A stretch of DNA of 32,583 nucleotides, from positions 1 through 32,583 of the forward strand of contig JAEUHO010000426.1 of the NCBI GenBank assembly GCA_016795345.1, given 5' to 3'. Within the stretch, counting starts at the first letter, position 1. Each line of letters opens with the position of its first letter. Shown in pieces: positions 1-5,980 of this stretch. The notes under the pieces were generated by a model that was not told the DNA's origin, ran no database searches, and saw only the letters and a list, made by a program, of their open reading frames with translations. A program made the translations under genes and the position numbers. This DNA is from Planctomycetia bacterium. Its GTDB lineage: Bacteria > Planctomycetota > PLA2 > JAEUHO01.

Positions 1-1
1 C

Positions 2-118
2 ACGCGGTTCGCGCAGTGGGAGCACATCCTCGCCGCGTCCGGCGCGGTCGAGCGCCCGAAGGACGCGGCGACGCCGGCCCCGAAGTCCCCGACCGGCCCG
101 AAGGCGCCGCCGCGCTGA
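2..118 (+). CDS. C-terminal fragment of an unidentified protein
   Basis: The frame starting at base 2 is open from the window edge to a TGA at 116-118 and encodes 38 residues. It begins TRFAQWEHILAASGAVERP and ends in a Pro/Lys/Ala-rich tail. The first part looks like the closing amphipathic helix of a folded domain, and the tail looks disordered. The start and most of the protein lie outside the window, so no family can be named. It converges with the minus-strand gene ending at 147; the 28-bp gap holds the palindrome CCCCGCGGGG. Confidence 0.5.
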   Translation, partial: TRFAQWEHILAASGAVERPKDAATPAPKSPTGPKAPPR

Positions 119-146
119 CGGCGTCGCGCCCCGCGGGGGGCCGCGT

Positions 147-548
147 TCAGGCCGGCGGCCGGAGCGCGGCCTTCCACGCCTTGCCGGCCGCGCGGCCCTC
201 GCCGATGTCGCGGAGTTTCTCGTGCGCGGTGAGGAGGGCGAGCGCGCCGCCCGCGACGTCGGCGGTCCCGTCGACGAGGCGCGCGGGGACGTCGTCGGCG
301 CCGTTCGGCCGCACGAACGAGAGGCGGTGCCGCGTGCCCGCGACCGTCAGCTTCATGCCGCCGCCGAAGTAGAACCACGGGAAGGCGACGTCGGTCACGT
401 CGGCGAGCGCCGCCTCGAACACGCGGCCCTCCGTCGTCGTGAACGCGAGCCGGCCGCCCGCGAGCTCCAGGACGCCGGGGCGGTTGCCGGTGAGGCCGAC
501 GAGCTGCCAGGCGGGGGTCCGGAGCGAGGCGTGCGCGCGGGGGTCCAT
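147..548 (-). CDS. PH/GRAM-like small protein, function unknown
   Basis: This encodes 133 residues starting MDPRAHASLRTPAW. The ATG at 548 is chosen because a GAGG sits 8 nt upstream and because the open frame further upstream is low-complexity Gly/Pro/Ala sequence. The middle has alternating short strands (PGVLELAGGRLAFTT, GRVFEAALADVTDVAFPW, GGGMKLTVAGTRHRLSFVRP) followed by a C-terminal helix (LTAHEKLRDIGEGRAAGKAWKAAL). A strand-rich barrel followed by one helix is the layout of bacterial PH or GRAM domains; this is an inference from pattern, not a firm match. There is no signal peptide or membrane helix. It is divergent from the SRPBCC gene at 661. Confidence 0.65.
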   Translation of the reverse strand: MDPRAHASLRTPAWQLVGLTGNRPGVLELAGGRLAFTTTEGRVFEAALADVTDVAFPWFYFGGGMKLTVAGTRHRLSFVRPNGADDVPARLVDGTADVAGGALALLTAHEKLRDIGEGRAAGKAWKAALRPPA

Positions 549-581
549 GGCGCCATCCTCGCCTGGGCCGGGGCCCGGCGA

Positions 582-601
582 CCCGGGACGCGCGTCCCGG
601 G
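582..601. repeat. Perfect 20-bp palindrome between divergent genes
   Basis: CCCGGGACGCGCGTCCCGGG is fully self-complementary. It is flanked by a further imperfect arm pair (GGGGCCCGGCG before, CGCCGGGCCC after). It lies between the divergent starts at 548 and 661, just upstream of the TATCTT box. It shares the CGGGACGCG end of the dispersed repeat but lacks the AGGCCC core, so it may be an operator, a cruciform or a distant relative of that repeat. Confidence 0.6.
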
Positions 602-631
602 CCCCGGCGCCGCCGGGCCCGGACGCCGAGG

Positions 632-637
632 TATCTT
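632..637 (+). promoter_or_regulatory. -10-like box for the SRPBCC gene
   Basis: TATCTT lies 23 nt before the proposed CTG start at 661, leaving room for a short leader carrying AGGGAG (648-653). No clear -35 is seen. If real, transcription starts near 644, which rules out any start codon further upstream. Confidence 0.4.
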
Positions 638-660
638 CCGGCGCCCGAGGGAGCCCCCCC

Positions 661-1116
661 CTGACCGCGCCCGCCACGAACACGATCCGTCTCCACCGCG
701 TGCTGAAGGCGCCGCCCGAGCGCGTCTACCGCGCGTTCCTCGACCCGAAGGCCATGGTCAAGTGGCTGCCGCCCCACGGCTTCACCGGCGAGGTCCACCA
801 CCTCGACGCGCGCGTCGGCGGCACGTACCGCATGTCGTTCACGAACTTCGCGGCGGGCCAGGCGCACTCGTTCGGCGGCACGTACCTCGAGCTGAAGCCG
901 CACGAGAAGATCCGCTACAACGACCGCTTCGACGACCCGAACCTGCCGGGCGAGATGACCGCGACGATCACGTTCCGTCCCGTGGCGTGCGGCACCGAGC
1001 TGAACGTCGTGCAGGAGGGCGTGCCCGCGGTGATCCCGCCGGAGATGTGCTACCTCGGCTGGCAGGAGTCGCTCGCCATGCTGGCGGCGCTCGTCGAGCC
1101 CGAGATCCCGGGGTAG
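661..1116 (+). CDS. SRPBCC / AHSA1-family protein, probable CTG start
   Basis: About 151 residues of the AHSA1-like branch of the START/SRPBCC superfamily, small helix-grip proteins that bind hydrophobic ligands or client proteins. The family pattern is complete: strand 1 and helix (TIRLHRVLKAPPERVYRAFLDPKAMVKWLPP), then GGTYRMSF, a central sheet with TATITFRPVACGTELNVVQEGVP, and the C-terminal helix GWQESLAMLAALVE. Length is typical. No ATG, GTG or TTG fits the N-terminus: the next ATG (754) would delete strand 1 and the first helix. A CTG at 661 follows GGGAG by 7 C residues, the same context as ATG starts elsewhere here, so I use it. The GTG near 700 is a poorer alternative. Stop is TAG. 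Confidence 0.85.
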   Translation: MTAPATNTIRLHRVLKAPPERVYRAFLDPKAMVKWLPPHGFTGEVHHLDARVGGTYRMSFTNFAAGQAHSFGGTYLELKPHEKIRYNDRFDDPNLPGEMTATITFRPVACGTELNVVQEGVPAVIPPEMCYLGWQESLAMLAALVEPEIPG

Positions 1117-1128
1117 CCGCCCCCTCTC

Positions 1129-1170
1129 CGGGACGGCGAGGCCCGGCGGCCCGCGGGCCTCGCGGTCCCG
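1129..1170. repeat. Dispersed palindromic repeat, complete copy
   Basis: Two 17-bp arms (1129-1145 CGGGACGGCGAGGCCCG and 1154-1170 CGGGCCTCGCGGTCCCG) pair with one mismatch around an 8-nt loop, GCGGCCCG. It begins 12 bp after the TAG of the SRPBCC gene. Confidence 0.85.
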
Positions 1171-1236
1171 TCGCCACCGGCCGCGTCCTGCCCAGGCCGA
1201 TCCCCCGTGCGCTCCGTCGGGCTCGGCACGCGGTGG

Positions 1237-1242
1237 CACAAT
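1237..1242 (+). promoter_or_regulatory. -10-like box 6 nt before ATG (leaderless candidate)
   Basis: CACAAT is followed by CCCGGC and then the ATG at 1249, so transcription would begin on or next to the start codon. No Shine-Dalgarno is present, which fits a leaderless mRNA. The hexamer is one step from TAnnnT and no -35 is evident. Confidence 0.3.
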
Positions 1243-1248
1243 CCCGGC

Positions 1249-1905
1249 ATGGCGAAGTGGATGCCCCGCGCCGTGGCCGTCGCCGTGGCCCTCCTCGTCG
1301 CGATGACGGTCGCGCAATGCGCACTCGCGCCGACGGGGTTCGGGACCTCGTGCGACGTCTACCGCGTGAGGGGCCGTCTCGTGGACGCGGCGACGGGGCA
1401 GCCGATCGCGGGGATGTGGGTGTGCCCGCGCCCGGAGGCGCCGGGGACGCGGCCGGACGCGAGCGCGTGGGCACCCGTCGTGCAGGAGATCGCTGCGAGC
1501 GACGACGCGCAGCGGGCCTACGAGGCGCTCCCGCCGTCGCAACGACCGGCGCCCCACCCGGACGGCGAGGCCCTCGGGTTCCGGTTCGGCGAGGTGGCGC
1601 GCACCGGGCCCGACGGCTCGTTCGAGGCGTGGATCGTCGTCAGGGGTTGCGACGCGGTCGGCGGGCTGTTCCCGGACCCTCCGCGCGCCTCGACGCCACC
1701 GCCGCTCCGCTCGTTGTGGGTGGCGCGAGCGGAACGGCTCGTCGCGACCGTGCCGATCGCCGGCTCGTGGCGGCGGACCTCGACTCCGGAGCGGCTCCGC
1801 GATCCGACCGAGTCGATGGACCTCGGCGACGTGCGGGTGACGCTCACCGCACCCGACGCGGACGGAGCGGCCGCGCCCGCGTCGCCGGCCGCCGGACCCC
1901 GCTGA
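1249..1905 (+). CDS. Small exported carboxypeptidase-regulatory-like protein
   Basis: This encodes 218 residues. The N-terminus has basic residues, a hydrophobic stretch (AVAVAVALLVAMTVAQ) and a possible cleavage after ALA, so it is probably exported; the Cys in TVAQC does not sit in a good lipobox. The mature part opens with CDVYRVRGRLVDAATGQPIAGMWVCPRP, the signature of a carboxypeptidase-regulatory-like beta-sandwich, and continues with TGPDGSFEAWIVVRGCDAVGG. Three or four Cys could form disulfides. The tail is Ala/Pro-rich. It lacks an SD and carries a -10-like box 6 nt before ATG. It converges with the osmC-like gene 9 bp away; both stops lie in TGACCGCGCCGGTCA. The ligand or partner is unknown. 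Confidence 0.75.
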   Translation: MAKWMPRAVAVAVALLVAMTVAQCALAPTGFGTSCDVYRVRGRLVDAATGQPIAGMWVCPRPEAPGTRPDASAWAPVVQEIAASDDAQRAYEALPPSQRPAPHPDGEALGFRFGEVARTGPDGSFEAWIVVRGCDAVGGLFPDPPRASTPPPLRSLWVARAERLVATVPIAGSWRRTSTPERLRDPTESMDLGDVRVTLTAPDADGAAAPASPAAGPR

Positions 1906-1914
1906 CCGCGCCGG

Positions 1915-2385
1915 TCACGCGCGGCGGACGGGCTCGACGTCGACCTGCGTGGTGACGGAGTTCGCGATGTAGCAGATCGCGTGCGCCTCGTGGTGCAGCG
2001 CGTCGAGCTCGTCGTCGGTCGGCGGGCGCGGCCCCGCGCAGCGCACGCGCGGGCGCAGCACGACGCGCGTGACGCCCTCGCGGCCCGCGGCGTTCTTCCC
2101 CATCGTGCCCACGGCGTCGTCGTCGTAGGCGTCGACGACGACCCCGCGTTGCGCGGCGAGCCAGAGGAACGACAGCATGTGACAGCTCGAGAGCGCGGCG
2201 ACGAAGGCCTCCTCGGGGTCCACGCACCGCGCGTCGGAGTACGGCGCGGGGACCGCGTGGGGCGACGCCGACGCGGGCACGACCACGCCGCCGTCGAAGC
2301 GCCACTCGTGCCGGCGGCTGTACCGGCGGTCCACGAACGCCGCGCCGTCGCGCCGCCAGCCGACGCTGCACACGTGCTCGCCCAT
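1915..2385 (-). CDS. OsmC-family peroxide-detoxifying protein
   Basis: This encodes 156 residues. OsmC/Ohr proteins reduce organic hydroperoxides with a pair of thiols in the cytoplasm. The reactive region DPEEAFVAALSSCHMLSFL carries the first Cys (about residue 68) with the helix-starting Glu/Glu pair, and the second Cys (about 138) is in HAICYIANSV; both spacings match the family. Length is typical. Start ATG at 2385 is preceded by GGGAGG. A TACGCT -10-like box lies about 45 bp upstream. The gene is divergent from the GyrI-like gene at 2588. It is a single-gene unit, and no regulator of the OhrR/OxyR type is adjacent. Which hydroperoxide it prefers cannot be told. Confidence 0.93.
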   Translation of the reverse strand: MGEHVCSVGWRRDGAAFVDRRYSRRHEWRFDGGVVVPASASPHAVPAPYSDARCVDPEEAFVAALSSCHMLSFLWLAAQRGVVVDAYDDDAVGTMGKNAAGREGVTRVVLRPRVRCAGPRPPTDDELDALHHEAHAICYIANSVTTQVDVEPVRRA

Positions 2386-2430
2386 GGGGAGACCTCCCGA
2401 CCCGCGGCGCCCGCCCGCGCCGGAGGGGAG

Positions 2431-2436
2431 AGCGTA
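2431..2436 (-). promoter_or_regulatory. -10-like box for the osmC-like gene
   Basis: On the minus strand this reads TACGCT followed by CTCCCC. The same TACGCTCTC string precedes cls and the ABC ATPase gene. No good -35 is seen. Confidence 0.4.
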
Positions 2437-2480
2437 CCGACCCGTCGGGCGGCGTGTGTCCCGGGCCCCGTCGGCCCCAC

Positions 2481-2496
2481 GGGACGCGAGGCCCGG
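2481..2496 (+). repeat. Dispersed repeat, single arm
   Basis: GGGACGCGAGGCCCGG lies in the divergent gap between the osmC-like and GyrI-like genes. The second arm is decayed. It is one of two copies not placed at a gene's 3' side. Confidence 0.75.
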
Positions 2497-2529
2497 TCGC
2501 CGTCGTGCCCGCGCGGCCGGCGCGCGGGG

Positions 2530-2559
2530 TTGCCCGGCCCGGTCGCCCCGCGGTACGGT
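2530..2559 (+). promoter_or_regulatory. Sigma-70-like promoter for the GyrI-like gene
   Basis: TTGCCC, an 18-nt spacer and TACGGT. Transcription would start near 2566, giving a leader of about 22 nt that contains the GGGGAG ribosome-binding site. Confidence 0.5.
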
Positions 2560-2587
2560 GCGGGGCCGCACCGGCCGGGGAGCCCCC

Positions 2588-3055
2588 ATGAAGCCCACGA
2601 TCGTCGACCGCCCCGCGTTCCACCTCGTCGGGGTCCAGCGCACCTTCACCCCCGCGACCATGGCGATGATCCCCGGCGTGTGGGACCTGTTCGTGCCGCG
2701 GATCGAGGAGATCGAGAACGCGTGCGGCGACCTCACGTACGGCGTGTGCGAGGAGGCCGTCGACGGCAAGGGGACGTTCGCCTACACCGCCGCGATCGAG
2801 GTCGAGGACCTCTCGTGCGTGCCCGAGGGGATGGTGGGCTTCACCGTCCCCGCGGGCGCGTGGGCCGTCTTCACGCACCGCGGCCACATCTCGAAGATCG
2901 TCGAGACGTTCGACGCGATCGCGGGCGGCTGGCTCGCCGCGGCGAACCTCGCGCGCCGCGACGCGAAGGACCTCGAGGTGTACGACGAGTCCTGGGACCC
3001 CGCGACGGGCCTCGGCGACGTCGGCATCCACATCCCCGTCCACGCGCCGCGCTGA
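2588..3055 (+). CDS. GyrI-like / AraC effector-binding domain protein
   Basis: This encodes 155 residues forming a single GyrI-like small-molecule-binding domain, related to the effector domain of AraC/BmrR regulators but without any DNA-binding part. Diagnostic stretches are FHLVGVQRTFTP at the first strand, the helix LFVPRIEEIENAC, TYGVCEEAVDGKGTFAYTAAIEVED, then GMVGFTVPAGAWAVFTHRGHISKI and the acidic end YDESWDPATG. Stand-alone proteins of this type bind or hydrolyse small hydrophobic compounds, or shield gyrase; none of these is shown here. The start ATG follows GGGGAG by 5 nt. It has its own promoter and a repeat arm 21 bp after its stop. Confidence 0.85.
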   Translation: MKPTIVDRPAFHLVGVQRTFTPATMAMIPGVWDLFVPRIEEIENACGDLTYGVCEEAVDGKGTFAYTAAIEVEDLSCVPEGMVGFTVPAGAWAVFTHRGHISKIVETFDAIAGGWLAAANLARRDAKDLEVYDESWDPATGLGDVGIHIPVHAPR

Positions 3056-3076
3056 CCCGTCGGCCCGCGACGGCCG

Positions 3077-3095
3077 CCGGGCCTCGCGGTCCCGG
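3077..3095 (-). repeat. Dispersed repeat, one intact arm
   Basis: On minus this reads CCGGGACCGCGAGGCCCGG and continues through CGGCCG, the loop of the complete copy; the partner arm is degenerate. It sits between the stop at 3055 and the start at 3110. Confidence 0.8.
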
Positions 3096-3109
3096 ACCCT
3101 GGAGTGCCC

Positions 3110-4003
3110 ATGCCCCGTCCGCTGCTCGCGGCTTCCCTCCTGTGCGTGCTCGTCGTCGCGCTCGCGGGACGTCCGGCGAAGGCCGCCGACGCGCCGCCCG
3201 ACCTCACGGGCGCGTGGGCGTTCGCGGAGGACCTCACCGGCGGCGACGCGGCGAACCCGCCCGCGATGGGCCGCGCGTTCGAGGTCGTGCGCGACGGCGC
3301 GGCGACGGTGGTGCGGTGGACGCACCCCCACCCGCGGACGCACCGGTTCGCCGACGACGGCGCGGAGGAGGTGACGAAGGACGGCGCGACGACCTCGCGG
3401 CACCGCGGCCGGCTCGACGGCGCGACGCTGACGCTCGAGGCGACGGACGAGACGACGACCGCGACCGGGACGGTGACGACGGTGACCCGTCGCGTGCTCG
3501 TGCGCGACGGCGATGCGCTGCGGGTCGAGCTGACGGTGACCGCGCCGACGGCGCGCACGATCCGCTCGAGGTACGTCCGGCCCGAGGCGCTGCCGAAGCC
3601 GACGGCGGCGAAGGCCGACCTCGCGGCGGTCGCGTGGCTCGCGGGCACGTGGACGGGGACGCTCGGGCGCGCGTCGATCGAGGAGCGCTGGGGGCCGGCG
3701 ACCGGCGGCGCGATGCTCGCGACCTCGAAGACGGTCGCGGGCGGGCGGATGGTCGAGTTCGAGTACCTGCGGATCGTGGAGCGCGACGGCGGCCTCGTCT
3801 ACGTGGCGCAGCCGGGCGGGCGGCCGCCGACGGAGTTCGTCGCGACGGCGGTGGACGCGACCTCGGCGACGTTCGAGAACCCGTCCCACGACTTCCCGCA
3901 GCGCATCCGCTACGCCCTCGGGGCGGACGGCGTCCTGACGGCCGAGATCGGCGACCTCGCGGGGAAGCGTCGGATGGCGTTCACGTTCCGCAAGGCCGAG
4001 TGA
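3110..4003 (+). CDS. Exported protein with C-terminal DUF6265 domain
   Basis: This encodes 297 residues. A signal peptide (PRPLLAASLLCVLVVALAG, likely cut after KAADA) directs it out of the cytoplasm. Residues from about 30 to 165 are a strand-rich domain (DLTGAWAFAEDL, then long Thr-rich strands), possibly lipocalin-like. The last 125 residues match DUF6265: LAAVAWLAGTWTG, EERWGPATGGAMLATSKTV, EFEYLRIVERDGGLVYVAQP and FENPSHDFPQRIRY. The function of that family is not known; a ligand-binding barrel is plausible. ATG at 3110 is chosen over the GTG at 3104, because that GTG overlaps the GGAG at 3101-3104 which serves the ATG. Confidence 0.85.
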   Translation: MPRPLLAASLLCVLVVALAGRPAKAADAPPDLTGAWAFAEDLTGGDAANPPAMGRAFEVVRDGAATVVRWTHPHPRTHRFADDGAEEVTKDGATTSRHRGRLDGATLTLEATDETTTATGTVTTVTRRVLVRDGDALRVELTVTAPTARTIRSRYVRPEALPKPTAAKADLAAVAWLAGTWTGTLGRASIEERWGPATGGAMLATSKTVAGGRMVEFEYLRIVERDGGLVYVAQPGGRPPTEFVATAVDATSATFENPSHDFPQRIRYALGADGVLTAEIGDLAGKRRMAFTFRKAE

Positions 4004-4023
4004 CGCGACCCGCGATCCTCGCC

Positions 4024-4036
4024 GACGCGAGGCCCG
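4024..4036 (+). repeat. Dispersed repeat, partial arm
   Basis: GACGCGAGGCCCG begins 20 bp after the stop of the DUF6265 gene, in the sense orientation. The second arm is replaced by the hairpin at 4035-4056. Confidence 0.7.
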
Positions 4037-4056
4037 CCGGCCGACCGCGGCCGGCG
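4035..4056. terminator. Hairpin between convergent genes
   Basis: CGCCGGCC, loop GACCGC, GGCCGGCG: a perfect 8-bp stem in the 85-bp gap between the stops at 4003 and 4089. It has no T-run, so any intrinsic termination would be of the GC-stem-only kind. Confidence 0.4.
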
Positions 4057-4088
4057 ACGCGGCGCGCCGGGAAACACGATCCACGCGG

Positions 4089-5339
4089 TCAGCGCGCCCG
4101 GTCCCGCGCATCCCCCCACGGGCTGGGCAGAGGCGGTCGCAACGGGGCCCCGCCGAGCGGCGCGGCGTCGGTCGGAGGCACTCCCCGCGGAGGCTGAGGC
4201 CGGAGCACCGAGGCGATCGCGATCCCGGCGACCACCTGCCAGATCGCCGCCGCGCCGAGGCTGAGGAACGGCGCCGCGACGAACGAGAGCAGGGTCGCGC
4301 CGAGGACCGCGCCGGCGATCGGGCCGAACGCCTCGGCGAAGCGGACCTCCGGCTCGACCAGCACCACGCCGGCGACCAGCACCGGCGCGCCGAGCAGCGC
4401 CGCGAGACCGAAGCACGCCCAGAGCACCCACCCCGTCCCGGGGGTCTCGGTCCCGATCCAGACCGCGAGCCACGGGGCGACGAAGACCGTCCCCCATGTG
4501 AGGCCCACGAGGACGCACCAGGCCGGGACGAGATGGGCCCGCCCCGGCCGGCGGATCGCGAGCGCCAGCCCGACGCACCCGGCGAAGGCGACGACCCCGG
4601 GCCACCGCTGCAGGACGAGGGGGCCCCGCAGCGTGTCCTCGTCGTCGGGCTTCGCCGCGAACCACGCCACGGCGGCGACCGCCGCGACGACGCCCGCGGC
4701 CGCCACCCAGCCCCGGCCGCAACGGATCGGCGCCGGCGCGGGTGCGCGCACCGCCGCGACCACGAACGCGGCCGTGGCCGCCGGCGCCACGCCGAACGCG
4801 AACGGCCCGACGCCGAAGTGGTCGAGGAGGACCGCGAGGACGTTCACGCCGGCAACGCCGACGAACCGCTCGAGGAACACCCGCCCGACGGGGCCCGGCG
4901 TCACCACCTGGATCAACGCCACCCCGAACAGGCTCGCGACCGTCAACGCCATCCACCCGGGCGACATCGACGCGGTCAGCGCGGTCGTCCACAACCGGGG
5001 CAACACGAGGCCCGCCACGAGGCCGAACAGCGCGACGCCGACGGCCCGGGCCCGCCCGACCTCGGACACGATCCCGACGGCCGTCGCGACCGAGGCGACC
5101 GCGAACCCCACGCTCGGCGTCCACCACCTCGCGCCGTGCAGCCGAGGATCGCCGAGACGTCCGATGCGTCGCGCGAGGTCGAGGAGGGCGGGGTCGCCCA
5201 TCGCGGCCGACCACTGCGGACGCAGGGACGCGTCGATGCCGAGCACCACGACGACGACGCCCAGGACGTCGAGGGCCGTCCGGCGCCCGGGGCCGGCGGC
5301 CGGCTCGACGAGGGGCCCGACGTCGTGCGGGGTGCCCAT
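4089..5339 (-). CDS. Polytopic membrane protein, unknown
   Basis: This encodes 416 residues dominated by hydrophobic segments. I see about 10 to 11 likely membrane helices, for example TALDVLGVVVVVLGI, AVGVALFGLVAGLVL, AAAGVVAAVAAVAWF, VVAFAGCVGLALAI, AALLGAPVLVAGVVLV and IWQVVAGIAIASVL. The C-terminus is a Pro-rich cytoplasmic-looking tail. I recognise no family motif; a conserved-hypothetical membrane protein is the safest call. The ATG at 5339 lies 8 bp after the DinB-like gene's stop, so the two are likely cotranscribed. The longer open frame upstream belongs to the shadow of the DinB-like gene. Confidence 0.75.
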   Translation of the reverse strand: MGTPHDVGPLVEPAAGPGRRTALDVLGVVVVVLGIDASLRPQWSAAMGDPALLDLARRIGRLGDPRLHGARWWTPSVGFAVASVATAVGIVSEVGRARAVGVALFGLVAGLVLPRLWTTALTASMSPGWMALTVASLFGVALIQVVTPGPVGRVFLERFVGVAGVNVLAVLLDHFGVGPFAFGVAPAATAAFVVAAVRAPAPAPIRCGRGWVAAAGVVAAVAAVAWFAAKPDDEDTLRGPLVLQRWPGVVAFAGCVGLALAIRRPGRAHLVPAWCVLVGLTWGTVFVAPWLAVWIGTETPGTGWVLWACFGLAALLGAPVLVAGVVLVEPEVRFAEAFGPIAGAVLGATLLSFVAAPFLSLGAAAIWQVVAGIAIASVLRPQPPRGVPPTDAAPLGGAPLRPPLPSPWGDARDRAR

Positions 5340-5347
5340 GACCGCGG

Positions 5348-5872
5348 TCAGGCGACGCCGTAGCGTTCGCGGAGGACCGCGAGGTGGTGGAGCGTGTGGC
5401 CCGCCGCGATCCAGGCCAGCGCGCGCACGCTGATGGTGTGGTCGTTGGCCACGCCCCGGCGGAGCAGCGCGTCGTCGTGGAGCCCGCGGAAGAGCGAGAG
5501 GGTCGCCGCGCGGACCGTGTCCCACTCCGCGACGAGGTCCGCGAGCGGGCGGCGGTCGAAGTTCCCGGCCGGGACCCACGCGTCCTCGTCGAACCCCGGG
5601 AGCGCCGTCGCGTCGTGCCGCGCGAACCGCAGCGCGCGGTAGCCGTAGACCCGCTCGGCATCGGCGAGGTGGCCCACGATCTCCTTCACGCTCCACTTGC
5701 CGGGCGCGTAGCGGAAGAGCGCGCGCGCCTCGGGCAGCGCGGCCAGCGCCCGCACCTCCGCACGCTGCGCCTCGAGGACGGCCAGCGCGTCGTCCCCGGG
5801 CACGCGCGCGATGTACCGCCCGGTGTCCTCGCCGTGCTCCCCCTCGCGGGGACGTGTGACCGCGACGCCCAT
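5348..5872 (-). CDS. DinB-like four-helix metalloprotein
   Basis: This encodes 174 residues of the DinB/YfiT-like fold, a four-helix bundle holding one divalent metal through three His. The expected sites are present: WSVKEIVGHLADAERVYGYR (first His) and the C-terminal helix AWIAAGHTLHHLAVLRERYG (His pair). Family members act as thiol-dependent transferases or are DNA-damage induced; the reaction here is unknown. ATG at 5872 is preferred over the GTG two codons earlier because GGAGG lies 5 nt before it. A TAGACT box at 5910-5915 would drive it and the downstream membrane gene. Confidence 0.88.
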   Translation of the reverse strand: MGVAVTRPREGEHGEDTGRYIARVPGDDALAVLEAQRAEVRALAALPEARALFRYAPGKWSVKEIVGHLADAERVYGYRALRFARHDATALPGFDEDAWVPAGNFDRRPLADLVAEWDTVRAATLSLFRGLHDDALLRRGVANDHTISVRALAWIAAGHTLHHLAVLRERYGVA

Positions 5873-5909
5873 CGACACCTCCGGCGCCCCGCGCGAGGGC
5901 GAGTCGGCC

Positions 5910-5915
5910 AGTCTA
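5910..5915 (-). promoter_or_regulatory. -10-like box for the dinB-like operon
   Basis: This reads TAGACT on minus, about 38 nt before the ATG. Its -35 position falls inside a dispersed repeat arm (5931-5949), so the repeat may influence this promoter. Confidence 0.4.
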
Positions 5916-5930
5916 CCGACCTGCCGGCCG

Positions 5931-5949
5931 CCGGGCCTCGCGGTCCCGG
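5931..5949 (-). repeat. Dispersed repeat, one intact arm
   Basis: On minus this reads CCGGGACCGCGAGGCCCGG, then CGGCCGGCAGG, so the loop and the start of the second arm are kept. It lies 32 bp downstream of the cls stop. Confidence 0.8.
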
Positions 5950-5980
5950 AAGCCCGTCCGCCGCCCCGTCGGTGCCGCGC

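Noticed and set aside
1981-4197. Long overlapping open frames on both strands across 1.8-4.2 kb and similar ones elsewhere
   Set aside because: High G+C removes stop codons from shadow frames; these have Arg/Pro/Ala-rich composition and overlap genes with clear families.
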